Below the pieces are notes generated by a model. The model was not told the origin of the DNA. It searched no databases and worked only from the letters and a program-made list of their open reading frames with translations. Position numbers and translations under genes: made by a program. From Rhyacichthys aspro (Eukaryota; Chordata; Actinopteri; Gobiiformes; Rhyacichthyidae), in NCBI GenBank assembly GCA_036850595.1, contig CM072159.1:32975682-33039681 (forward strand): 64,000 nt of DNA, given 5' to 3'. Every line of letters starts with the position of its first letter. The stretch's first letter is position 1. This document shows, piece by piece, positions 50,301 through 56,557 of the stretch.

Positions 50301-53280
50301 TTGATTTTAACCAAAACAAGGTAAATTTTGTGGATAATTCTGAAACGGTTGATTATAAAATCCACTCTTTAAGTGACTCTCCTGACAGCCTCAGGTCCAG
50401 AGCCTCATTCCTGCTCCACAGCAGACGGTGATCAGTAGGAACTCTGTGGATATGGAGCAGACGCAGGTAGGACTCACTCGTAGGTCTTGACGAGCTGGTA
50501 CAGGGCCAGCAGGCTGCCGTACCAGCCGCTGCTGTTCGGAGACTGAAGGTACACTCCCAGTTTGTCCACGATCCCCGTCCATCGTCCGGGGAAGTCGTGT
50601 TTGATGATGGCTCTGAGGCACATGGTCAGCTGGGCTCTGCTCCGAGGACGACACAGAAAAGAAGGCTTTAGTAAATACACTTCCTCTTAAACAGAGTCAT
50701 TTGTGTAAAAACAGTCTTTCTGATCCATCTAGTGTTTATTGTAAGTGATTGTAATAGATGAGAACCTCTATTCAGGAACAGAAAACCTTGGACAATCACA
50801 TGCTCGATTAAAGGACGCTCCCATTGGTCGACACAATTTAGTTCTGTGGCTGAGAGGTTTTAATTGGATTAACAGGTTTTGAGTCAAATAAAAACAAGTT
50901 GGTTTGGATCAGAAAAGGTTTTTTATTTTTTTTGGTTTTAGTTGGATTTAAACAGGTTTTAATTGGATTTAAATAGGTTTTAGTCGGATTTGAACTGGTT
51001 TTAGTTTGATTTCAACAGGTTGTAGTTGGATTTAAACAGGTTTTAGTCAAATTTAAACAAGTTTAGTTGGATTTAAACAGGTTTTGGTTGGATTTAAACA
51101 GGTTTTGGTTGGATTTAAACAAGTTTAGTTGGATCTGAACAGGATTTAGATTATTTTGAACAGGTTTTAGATGGATTTGTACACATCTGTGGCTCAGGGC
51201 CCACATGACCAGAGGCAGTAGGGTTTAGATTTTGAGGATTTTAATAAGAACGTATTTTTTGTTTGTTTTTGGTAGAACTCCTGTTTCTTTAAGAGTGTGG
51301 TTCTAATGTCAGTGACTGAACATTTCTAAACTTCATGGCTGCTGTAAACACATGGAGTAATATAGTAACACTGCCCCCTGCTGGACGACTCTTACCGGAT
51401 GGACTCGGGGCAACGGATGATGCCCTCGATGATGTTGTCTCTGATCTGCTGCCGGTCGTTCTCGTGGATGTTGAAGGGGAACACGACCTGCCCCAGAGCC
51501 GGCTCTCGGTCCTGCCAGTACTGACTCACCATGTTCTTCAGGTAGATCGCCGCTGGACGCACACAACACACTCTTAATCTGGGTTTCTGGTGATTAAAGG
51601 TGAGATTATGTGGCGTTCTCACCTGCCTGACGAACGGGGAACTCCACCTGCTCCGACACGATGATCTGGAGCAGCGTCGGAGCGAAGTTGATAATCTTGT
51701 ACGACTGAAACAGGACAGAGACAAAAACATTACAGATCTTTGGAGTGATGTTTGTGAGTAAAGTACAACAGGTCTTAAGGAACCTGTGTTTAGTGCTCAA
51801 TCAAGATAAAAACAGAACAAAACATCAGTCCAAGTGCATTAGTGCAGACTTTAATCTGAAATATGTTCAGTTTAATCCTCGGGAGTAACTTTGACACAAA
51901 AAAGACTCTTTTAAAGATTACCATATTTTTTAAATGAATAGCATTATTAACTTCAGTTCTCATAATAACAAATGTTTATGAATTTTATGAATTTTTAATC
52001 CCAGTTTTTAGCAATTAAAGTCTTTCTTTTCTTCATCCCATATTTGCAAATTGGATTTTTTATTATTATCTGAGTCTGGGAGTGTCACAAATTGGCAGCA
52101 ACATTGATTCTGATCAATTTTTTTTTTTTTGTGCAAATTAAGTTTGTTTTTAAGTGCTCCACCTGAGTCCCTTGGACACAAAAATCTCTTTTAGACATTG
52201 TCATTGTAAAAATATTAAGGGTCAATGTATTTTTTCAATTTTTAATGAACTCAATCATTAACTTCAGTCCTCATCAAACATAGCATATTTTTTATGAATT
52301 TTATGAATTCTAAATCCCTTAAGTTTTAGAGATTAAAGTCTGTCTGTATGTTTTCTTTTTGTTTGTTTTTTTTAACACAAAAAGTTCACATTTTAAGTCT
52401 GGGAGTGTTAGTCATTTGTGAATACACTGCTCTTGGGTCACAGGACACAAAAATGTGTTCTAACTGTTGCCAACACCAGGAAAAGAAAAAAAAAATAAAA
52501 CATTGCAATGGTAGAGTCAATGGCATAAAAAAGCAGAAGGGACACAGAGATTTTTAGTTTAAAAGACATAAGAAAAACTTTTTTTTTTTACCCCAAAATA
52601 CACAACCTGGACAAATGTTATTACATTTGCACAAACACAAAACAACACAAATGTCCAGGACCAGGATTAAAGTCACAGTCGCTGATTGTCATTGAACAAT
52701 AAACAAGAAAAGAGGTAAATAAAGTGATCTGTGAAAAACCCAACAACACCTAAGACTAACCCTGGACTGAAACATAGACCAGGTTTAGAATCAAAACATG
52801 AGCAAACTAAGGTTAAACCAGGACTAAACCAGGACTAAACCAGGACTAAACCAGGTCTAAATAAAGACTAAACAAGGGCTGAACGAGGACTAAATAAAGA
52901 CTAAACCAGACCAAACCCAAAGTCAGTCCAAAACAAGAACCGAACCCGGGTCAAACCTTGGTCCAGTTCAATGAGCGCTGCCAAACTTCAGCTCCACCTC
53001 GCTCCATTGTTCTCTGACGCACCACACAAACCCAGACCCGTCCTCTTTAACCCGGGCCAGGACGGTTCCAGACCCCGGGCTGAGCTCCAGGGGCTCCCTA
53101 ACCCGAGCCCCACGCCATTCCCTCCGCCTGGGCCGCTCCGGATCCCTCTGTCCCCTTCCCCAAACCCTCACCTCGGCGCTGGAACAAAACCCTCACCTGG
53201 TTGAGCTCATTCTCCGCCGCGATGCGCAGACTCGGGTCTATGGTGCCCTTCAGAGCCTGCACGATCCGGTTCGGGTCCAT
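35383..53280 (-). CDS. ipo8: IPO8, importin-8 (24 coding exons; C-terminal end uncertain)
   Basis: Importin-beta-family nuclear import receptor that carries cargo such as SMADs and Argonaute through the pore under RanGTP control (family knowledge). 24 exons join in phase to 1,017 codons plus two bases; human IPO8 is 1,037 residues. The start MDPNRIVQALKGTIDPSLRI, then VEFPVRQA, HENDRQQIRDNI, IKHDFPGRW, WWKCKKWA, RLFERYGSPGNVTKEYFEF, WQEDPYEYIRMKF, EDKEMPVKVEAA, SPQMWQLL and LRTMCLQVAIAALYYNP identify IPO7/IPO8. LKGTIDPSLRIAAENELNQ and the TMTC1/CAPRIN2 neighbours favour IPO8. The acidic stretch EDEDEEDDDYWDED (about residues 930-945) is the family's C-terminal acidic region. Exon 24 ends at a GT-AG donor that also sits one base before an in-frame TGA, and the usual final exon (about 25 residues) was not found. 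Confidence 0.94.
35387..35516 (-). CDS. ipo8: IPO8 exon 24 (last recognised)
   Basis: RVQNTDSNWYQCLTAPLSDD, QKKQLQEIYSVSQQRRSTAA, KGH plus two bases. It ends CACTG|GTGAGATATAG: either a donor to an unseen final exon, or, unspliced, TGG TGA, stopping at 35383-35385. Confidence 0.88.
35657..35975 (-). mobile_element. CCAAT-family MITE filling IPO8 intron 23
   Basis: Right terminus ACCTGATGTTTTTTTCTTGT at 35657-35676, then GATCCATCTAGTG, the middle block, and GAGTCTGAGACAGAAACTGA ending about 9 bases from the exon 23 donor. The CCAAT core is deleted. Occupies roughly two thirds of the 467-bp intron. Confidence 0.85.
35984..36211 (-). CDS. ipo8: IPO8 exon 23 (acidic region)
   Basis: EEIPSDEDEVNENHSSMQQQ, SGEDEDEEDDDYWDEDGFEG, STPLDYDNGEDEYQFFTAAL, L plus one base. 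Holds the family's acidic loop. Donor GTACGT is followed within 9 bases by a MITE. Confidence 0.92.
36254..37300 (-). repeat. 21-bp minisatellite family, array 3 (largest)
   Basis: About 50 units, mostly TTTTAGTTGGTTTTGAACAT plus G, with a higher-order pattern of alternating GAACATG / AAACATG / AGATTTAAACATG units. Makes up about 85% of IPO8 intron 22. The 368-residue KPTKTCS-type frame across it is an artefact of the 21-bp (7-codon) period. Confidence 0.95.
37452..37657 (-). CDS. ipo8: IPO8 exon 22
   Basis: GLHDRKMCIIGLSVLMELPT, QIIPSVLLLFLGLKHLYASR, then a short Q/D/E-rich end DEDQN plus one base. Next intron is mostly minisatellite. Confidence 0.92.
37712..37765 (+). repeat. Short tandem repeat (AACTGAACTGA)n
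   Basis: About five units of AACTGAACTGA-type in IPO8 intron 21. Confidence 0.85.
37860..38042 (+). mobile_element. L2-type LINE 3' tail with (TCTAA)n end
   Basis: Ends TAGTGGGATCAATAAAGTCT followed by four to five ATCTA units, the typical tail of teleost L2-like LINEs. Only the tail remains. In IPO8 intron 21. Confidence 0.7.
38096..38140 (+). repeat. hAT-like terminal sequence
   Basis: CAGTGATTCTCAAACTTTCC and CCAAGTACCACC match the common terminus of hAT-type elements as I remember it. Only one end is seen. Confidence 0.45.
38160..38400. repeat. 21-bp minisatellite family, degenerate patch
   Basis: Irregular TTAGTTGGACTTT and AAACCTGTTCAAATCC units in both orientations; looks like a decayed or seeding array in IPO8 intron 21. 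Confidence 0.6.
38683..38903 (-). CDS. ipo8: IPO8 exon 21
   Basis: CIPLFVEAVLERLMRGVKTN, ELRTMCLQVAIAALYYNPAL, FINQWMNDTEFFL plus two bases. Confidence 0.92.
39070..39660 (-). repeat. Dispersed repeat, AATCTGGCTGTAATTA family
   Basis: Longest copy, ending in TTTTACTCTTTTCCAGGAAC, which also ends the 17725 copy. In IPO8 intron 20. Confidence 0.7.
39803..39898 (-). CDS. ipo8: IPO8 exon 20
   Basis: VLTSDAGEDAECHAAKLLEV then IILQCRGRGIDQ; 32 codons. Confidence 0.92.
40663..40842 (-). mobile_element. CCAAT-family MITE fragment with terminus
   Basis: ATGTCGTCCTGACGCTGAAG to ACAAGAAAAGAACATCAGGG (40815-40834), the inverted match of the terminus at 35657. In IPO8 intron 19. Confidence 0.85.
41023..41120 (-). 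CDS. ipo8: IPO8 exon 19
   Basis: DMMPLLHNYVTVDTDMLLSN then PKHLEVIYSMCKK; phase 0. Confidence 0.92.
41191..41316 (-). CDS. ipo8: IPO8 exon 18
   Basis: EFYEEILSLAFGLTCQTISP, QMWQLLGVLYEVFQHDCFDY, FT plus one base. Confidence 0.92.
42129..42195 (-). CDS. ipo8: IPO8 exon 17
   Basis: ITQQLEGICLQVIGLVLQKP then II plus one base; a 67-nt exon, donor ATAG|GTATGG. Confidence 0.91.
42272..42397 (-). CDS. ipo8: IPO8 exon 16
   Basis: AEIFTRVLQSEEYEENEDKT, VMALGILSTIDTILTVMEDH, TE; 42 codons. Donor GAG|GTTCTA is unusual at +3 to +6. Confidence 0.9.
42443..42680 (-). mobile_element. CCAAT-family MITE, close to IPO8 exon 16 acceptor
   Basis: Starts AGGAGCGCTCCCATTGGTCG, so the core lies about 50 bases upstream of exon 16 in the transcript. 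Contains an internal deletion (GAGGAGGAGTCACAGC joins two distant parts of the family). Confidence 0.85.
42848..43008 (-). CDS. ipo8: IPO8 exon 15
   Basis: AKVYIRPYIRPVMQELLHVV, ENDDLTNVIQKMICEYNQEV, AVDMTQNL; phase 0 at the end. Confidence 0.92.
43092..43257 (-). CDS. ipo8: IPO8 exon 14
   Basis: SCWVLHCFSPLRFHDDLVLR, LIEDKEMPVKVEAAIALQTL, ISNQQQ plus one base. Confidence 0.92.
43440..43990. repeat. Dispersed teleost repeat in IPO8 intron 13
   Basis: GTGGGCCAGACCAGTAAAAT and AATTTATAAATAACACCAAC resemble a family common in fish genomes; 45340-45400 (CAGAGGTGTCAGACTCAAAG) looks related. Confidence 0.45.
44095..44295. repeat. AT-rich pentanucleotide array with perfect 44-bp palindrome
   Basis: (AAATA)n, then (AAATT)n switching to (TTTAA)n. 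Positions 44227-44270 are a perfect inverted repeat with no spacer, centre between 44248 and 44249. In IPO8 intron 13. Confidence 0.95.
44495..44584 (-). CDS. ipo8: IPO8 exon 13
   Basis: KRLYREQMELMLQNYVFPLL then NSPLGYLRAR; 30 codons; donor CGA|GTGAGT. Confidence 0.92.
44891..45007 (-). CDS. ipo8: IPO8 exon 12
   Basis: VLPQMMEFCHQILTDPSADP, RRKDGALHCIGALAELLLK; 39 codons; donor GTGCAC is a weak but canonical GT. Confidence 0.92.
45097..45173 (-). CDS. ipo8: IPO8 exon 11
   Basis: NLYDDHALPATAAQSLLCKA then ARKRKE, matching the family segment around TTAAQTLL. Confidence 0.9.
45528..46300 (-). repeat. 21-bp minisatellite family, array 5
   Basis: About 36 units of TTTTAGTCAGATTTGAACAG or TTTTAGAAGGATTTGAACAG type, in IPO8 intron 10. 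Confidence 0.95.
46655..46754 (-). CDS. ipo8: IPO8 exon 10
   Basis: AVSQEVIFPLMCYKDEDEKL then WQEDPYEYIRMKF plus one base, donor A|GTGAGT. Confidence 0.92.
46775..46985 (+). repeat. Dispersed repeat, AATCTGGCTGTAATTA family
   Basis: Plus-oriented partial copy between IPO8 exons 9 and 10: GTTAATTACCTTCTGTTAAA and GATTAATTACAGCCAGATTT. Confidence 0.7.
47002..47136 (-). CDS. ipo8: IPO8 exon 9
   Basis: VLLKVVDQHRQKQYVTPRVL, QGLSHSLTWKHLKPHIQ; 45 codons. Confidence 0.92.
47255..47775 (-). repeat. 21-bp minisatellite family, array 6
   Basis: About 25 units; fills nearly 80% of the 666-bp IPO8 intron 8 and ends about 28 bases from the exon 8 donor. Confidence 0.95.
47803..47887 (-). CDS. ipo8: IPO8 exon 8
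   Basis: RYGSPGNVTKEYFEFADFFL then KTYAVGLQQ; donor GTAAGC followed at once by minisatellite array 6. Confidence 0.92.
47972..48066 (-). CDS. ipo8: IPO8 exon 7
   Basis: ETLEVDEDDRPELAWWKCKK then WAMRIITRLFE plus two bases. An array of eight CCAAT repeats begins 42 bases upstream in the transcript. Confidence 0.92.
48108..48285 (+). repeat. Eight tandem CCAATCA boxes at an exact 22-bp period
   Basis: CCAATCA starts at 48108, 48130, 48152, 48174, 48196, 48218, 48240 and 48262. Unit core CCAACCAATCACAAACAAGG; two units have AAGCATCC instead of AAGGATCC. In IPO8 intron 6, near exon 7. No spacers, so not CRISPR-like. Confidence 0.95.
48290..48385. repeat. Dispersed repeat (ATCGATCAATTCTCTTATCG type)
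   Basis: GATAAGACTTTATCAATATC and TTATCGATCAATTCTCTTAT; similar short pieces occur near 2735-2765 and, inverted, 11335-11375 (CTATCAGGAATCGATAAGAG). Class not determined. Confidence 0.5.
48970..49059 (-). CDS. ipo8: IPO8 exon 6
   Basis: YALPLQLINNTVMTQWMEIL then RTIMDRDVPA; 30 codons between TTCAG and GTAACA. Confidence 0.9.
49556..49712 (-). CDS. ipo8: IPO8 exon 5
   Basis: EYRKADEREPLLAAMQIFLP, VLVQKQILKIFYALVQ; phase 0 at the end, donor CAG|GTCGGT. Confidence 0.92.
49890..50148 (-). mobile_element. CCAAT-family MITE, internally deleted
   Basis: Terminus-like TACCTGATATGTTTTTTTCT joined directly to ACACAGATAAATACTGTC, deleting the core; continues to TCTCTAGACTGATTTTGG. In IPO8 intron 4. 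Confidence 0.8.
50478..50636 (-). CDS. ipo8: IPO8 exon 4
   Basis: RAQLTMCLRAIIKHDFPGRW, DKLGVYLQSPNSSGWYGSL, YQLVKTY plus two bases. A MITE fragment begins 64 bases upstream of the acceptor. Confidence 0.92.
50700..50835 (-). mobile_element. CCAAT-family MITE fragment near IPO8 exon 4 acceptor
   Basis: GTGTAAAAACAGTCTTTCTG to CTCCCATTGGTCGACAC, about 65 bases upstream of exon 4 in the transcript. GGAGCGCTCC is altered here (GGACGCTCCC). Confidence 0.8.
50870..51175 (-). repeat. 21-bp minisatellite family, array 7
   Basis: About 14 units, more diverged (TTTAAACAGGTTTTGGTTGG), in IPO8 intron 3. Confidence 0.9.
51396..51552 (-). CDS. ipo8: IPO8 exon 3
   Basis: AAIYLKNMVSQYW, FPFNIHENDRQQIRDNIIEG, CPESI plus two bases; acceptor CGTCCAG, donor GTAAGA. 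Confidence 0.92.
51623..51704 (-). CDS. ipo8: IPO8 exon 2
   Basis: SYKIINFAPTLLQIIVSEQV then EFPVRQA plus one base; part of the N-terminal importin-beta domain that binds Ran. Confidence 0.92.
51890..52680. repeat. Dispersed repeat, GGGAGTGTCA family, longest copy
   Basis: AT-rich; GAGTCTGGGAGTGTCACAAA, CATTGATTCTGATCAATT, CTTTTAGACATTGTCATTG, AAAATACACAACCTGGAC and AATGTCCAGGACCAGGAT. Some segments appear twice within it, so it may be two copies. In IPO8 intron 1. Confidence 0.65.
52790..52900 (+). repeat. 12-bp minisatellite (AACCAGGACTAA)n
   Basis: About four clean units flanked by degenerate GGACTAAAT units, in IPO8 intron 1, 300 bp from exon 1. Confidence 0.85.
53197..53280 (-). CDS. 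ipo8: IPO8 exon 1
   Basis: MDPNRIVQALKGTIDPSLRI to NELNQ, 28 codons, phase 0, donor CAG|GTGAGG. ATG context CCAAATGG. Confidence 0.93.
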
Positions 53281-53660
53281 TTGGCGTCACTGCAGCGGGC
53301 CCTGGACTGGTTTTCTCCGCAGATTCATGTAGCCACAGCTAGCGTTGTTCTGGAGCAGCGGTGCGTTATGGATGTGCGCTCGGAGCGGAGTCAGTCTGAG
53401 GACGGCCGCTTCCGCATTTCGCTTCACAATAAACCTCCACAGAGCGGTTTCTAAAGCAGAGGAGGTGTAATGTTCAGAGGAAGTGCGTGAGGAGAGGCTG
53501 GAGCTTGACGCGCTGCCGGTGAGCAGCAGGCGGCGGCGTAAAGCAAAAGTAAACACTGCGCTTTTACGACTTTTCTCTGCTGCGGCTTCTTCTTCTTCGT
53601 GTGAGCGCAGTTTGGAGCTGAGCTTTCGGCGCCGCTCTGAGGAAAGGAGAGGACTCCACT
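53281..53660 (-). promoter_or_regulatory. IPO8 promoter / 5' UTR region, CpG-rich
   Basis: GC- and CG-rich block directly upstream of the IPO8 ATG, dropping to AT-rich sequence by about 53700. No TATA box recognised; a CACGTG E-box lies further upstream at 53736-53741. Transcription start not determinable. Confidence 0.5.
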
Positions 53661-53699
53661 TTCTGTTTCACATTCTCAAATCTGCCTTTTATTCCAGAC

Positions 53700-54480
53700 T
53701 TTAACTTAAAAAATATTATATTCAGAATAAACGACCACGTGATCAGTTCTGCAGAATGAAATATGAAGGTGTTTGTGGGAAATGACACTGAGTTTTTATG
53801 TTTAGTGTTTTCCTCTGGACCTTGAGCCTGTGATGATGAAGATGGAGATATTTTTGATCTATTTCTTCCTCTGATCTTCCTCCACCTGATCCAACAGAAA
53901 CACATCCAGAATAATGGATCCAGGATTAAGTTTGATGTTGAGTCTTAAGGTAATTATCTTTATTGTCCCAAACATGTTAGAAACATGAATTAAAGCCATG
54001 TTTTAGAGAAAGATGTCAATTGAATAGAACTGAAGTCGATAAAGAGCTGCTGCTGCTGCGACCAAATGACGCACAGAAGGAAACTGGTGTCTTCGTTTGT
54101 TGGAGACTACTTCTGTAAACTCCTTTGTTTTTCTTTAAATAAGACGAGACACAGAGGTCACTGCTCATCTTTTATTTAGACACATTCAGGACCAGTTCAT
54201 TTATTTTAGTGCAACATTATGACCTCAGTGTTTACACCAAAAACCCTCCACCAACAACGTCCTCCAGCCTCAGAACAAAACCAGAGCGACTGAAGCTGCT
54301 CAGAAATAAAGGCACAGTTCACCTTCAATAAATGAGATTTCACTTTAAACTCATTCAAATGTAAACATGACGTATGTAAATGTATTTTCAGAATTCACAG
54401 TTTAGAAACAGAAACAAACTTTTGATGAAAATGGAGCCACAACAAAGTGTTTTATGTGAATCAGAAAAACATCAGGTTCC
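53700..54480. other. Intergenic, upstream of IPO8
   Basis: No gene seen on either strand; ordinary AT-rich sequence. Confidence 0.6.
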
Positions 54481-54499
54481 TTATGACAAAAATCACCAA

Positions 54500-55335
54500 G
54501 ACTGACCCGGACTAAAGCCGGACTAGAGCCCGACTAGAGCCAGACTAGAGCCCAGACTAGAGCCCGACTAGAGCCCGACTAGAGCCCAGACTAGAGCCCC
54601 GGACTAGAGCCAGACTAGAGCCAGACTAGAGCCCGGACTAGAGCCCAGACTAGAGCCCCGGACTAGAGCCAGACTAGAGCCAGACTAGAGCCCGGACTAG
54701 AGCCCAGACTAGAGCCCCGGACTAAAGCCCGGACTAGAGCCCGGACTAGAGCCCGACTAGAGCCCAGACTAGAGCCCGACTAGAGCCCGGACTAGAGCCC
54801 AGACTAGAGCCCCGGACTAAAGCCCGGACTAGAGCCCGGACTAGAGCCCGACTAGAGCCCAGACTAGAGCCCCGGACTAAAGCCCGGACTAGAGCCCGGA
54901 CTAGAGCCCGACTAGAGCCCAGACTAGAGCCCGACTAGAGCCCGGACTAGAGCCCAGACTAGAGCCCCGGACTAAAGCCCGGACTAGAGCCCCGACTAGA
55001 GCCCGACTAGAGCCCGACTAGAGCCCGACTAGAGCCCGACTAGAGCCCGGACTAGAGCCCGGACTAGAGCCCGGACTAGAGCCCGACTAGAGCCCGACTA
55101 GAGCCCGACTAGAGCCCGACTAGAGCCCGACTAGAGCCCGGACTAGAGCCCGGACTAGAGCCCGACTAGAGCCCGACTAGAGCCCGACTAGAGCCCGACT
55201 AGAGCCCGACTAGAGCCCGACTAGAGCCAGACCAAAGCCCAGACTAAAGCCGGAGTAAGGCCCGGACTAAAGCTGGACTAAAACCAGATTAAACCCCAGA
55301 CTAAAGCTGGACTAAAACCAGATTAAAGCCCAGAC
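54500..55335 (+). repeat. Minisatellite (GACTAGAGCCCG)n, 12-15 bp, ~60 units
   Basis: Units GACTAGAGCCCG, GGACTAGAGCCC and AGACTAGAGCCC mix with length variants, decaying rightward into GGACTAAAGCC and ACTAAAACCAGATTAAA. Higher-order blocks recur (for example GACTAGAGCCCCGGACTAAA at 54710, 54810, 54870 and 54960). Between CAPRIN2 3' end and IPO8 promoter. Confidence 0.95.
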
Positions 55336-55994
55336 TAAAGCCTGTATTGTTCCCTAAACTCTAAACATGGGCCACTGCAGTGAGAAGAACCAGAAAAAGT
55401 GAGGTACAAGCAGGTGCTTTATGTCAAAAAATAAGCTTCATGTTTCCTGTAAATGCTCTTTTTTATGATCATTTTAGTGCAACACACACCAAACTAGTTC
55501 ACAAACGTCGGACCAATGACAGAAGAGCAGCCTGACCTCGTACTGTTCCCCGTTTATTAACGTTTAGTGAGTTTAGTGAGTCCTCTAAAGCTCTGGATCA
55601 GGTTCAATCCTGGTGCAACAAAAGCCAGAGTAAGTGTTTTTGTTAATGGTCCGTATCATGTTCAGAGTTGTTTTAGAACTGGTGTATTTTCTGGCAATAA
55701 ACAAAAATACTGCCCGTTTAATACTATTTTTATGACTGTTCAGTGAGAAATGACTTGTCCAAACATGAGGTTAAGCCCTGTTACAACAAAAAGACAATGA
55801 ATTAGACAGAAACGCAGTCTGGCTTCAATATTAAATGTATTAAATGCCCATTTCATGATTATTTTGTGAAATGACAAATCTGATGGTGCAAGTTTACTTC
55901 AAATAAACAAAGAAAGTGCTGTTAGTCCAACCAGTATTTGGCACAGAACGGCTCTCTCCAGCCTGACATCACTTAATGCTCGAGCGCGGCAGGT
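55336..55994 (-). other. CAPRIN2 3' UTR / downstream sequence
   Basis: No coding content. An AATAAA (minus strand) at about 55552-55557, 440 bases past the stop, is a candidate polyadenylation signal. Confidence 0.4.
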
Positions 55995-56557
55995 TCAGTC
56001 CTGGTACAACAAGAAGCCAGAGAAAGTGCTGTATTTCCAGGTGCTGCCGTAGATGGCTCCACGATGCAGCCTCAGCCAGACCTGATCTCCCTGAAACAGC
56101 GGCAGAATGGCGTGGTTACTGGCCGTCTCGTGGTCGGGCGCCCCGTCGTTGGCGTACGCGGACACCATCACCTCCTCGTTCCTCATCAGGTTGATGTAGA
56201 GGGGCACGTTCACGGCCAGTTTGAGGATGTGGAAGATGAAGACGTAGGTGCCGTTGGCGGGGCAGGTGAAGCGGCCGATGTGCGTGTCGTACATGTCGCC
56301 GATGTTGCTGTGGAGCTGGTCGAAGACGACGGGCTGGTCCAGGTTCCCCGGGGCGAAGTTGGCGGTGCGCGAGGCGGTGAAGGCGACGCGCAGGGGCTGG
56401 GACAGAGGGTAGAGGGGCACGGGCAGCAGGGGCGCTCCGGGGGCAGGGGGCACCTCCACGGTCGACACGGACAGAGAGTCGCCGTGTCCCGAGTCCACGA
56501 CGGTGAAGGTGCCGTCTCGGTCCGGGCTGCTCACCTGAGACGAGTCGCTCCACGCAG
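55995..56557 (-). CDS. caprin2: CAPRIN2 last exon, C1q domain and stop
   Basis: AWSDSSQVSSPDRDGTFTVV leads into a C1q domain: LRVAFTASRTANFAPG, VVFDQLHSNIGDMYD, GRFTCPANGTYVFIFHILKL, LYINLMRNEEVMVSAYANDG, ASNHAILPLFQGDQVWLRLH, YSTFSGFLLYQD, stop at 55995-55997. The C1q domain forms trimers and is the CAPRIN2-specific part. High third-position GC. The long plus-strand frames over it are shadows. Confidence 0.96.

Noticed and set aside
35383..53280. Assignment of the importin gene to IPO7
   Set aside because: The N-terminus (LKGTIDPSLRIAAENELNQ), VEFPVRQA, HENDRQQIRDNI and the TMTC1/CAPRIN2 neighbours fit IPO8 better.
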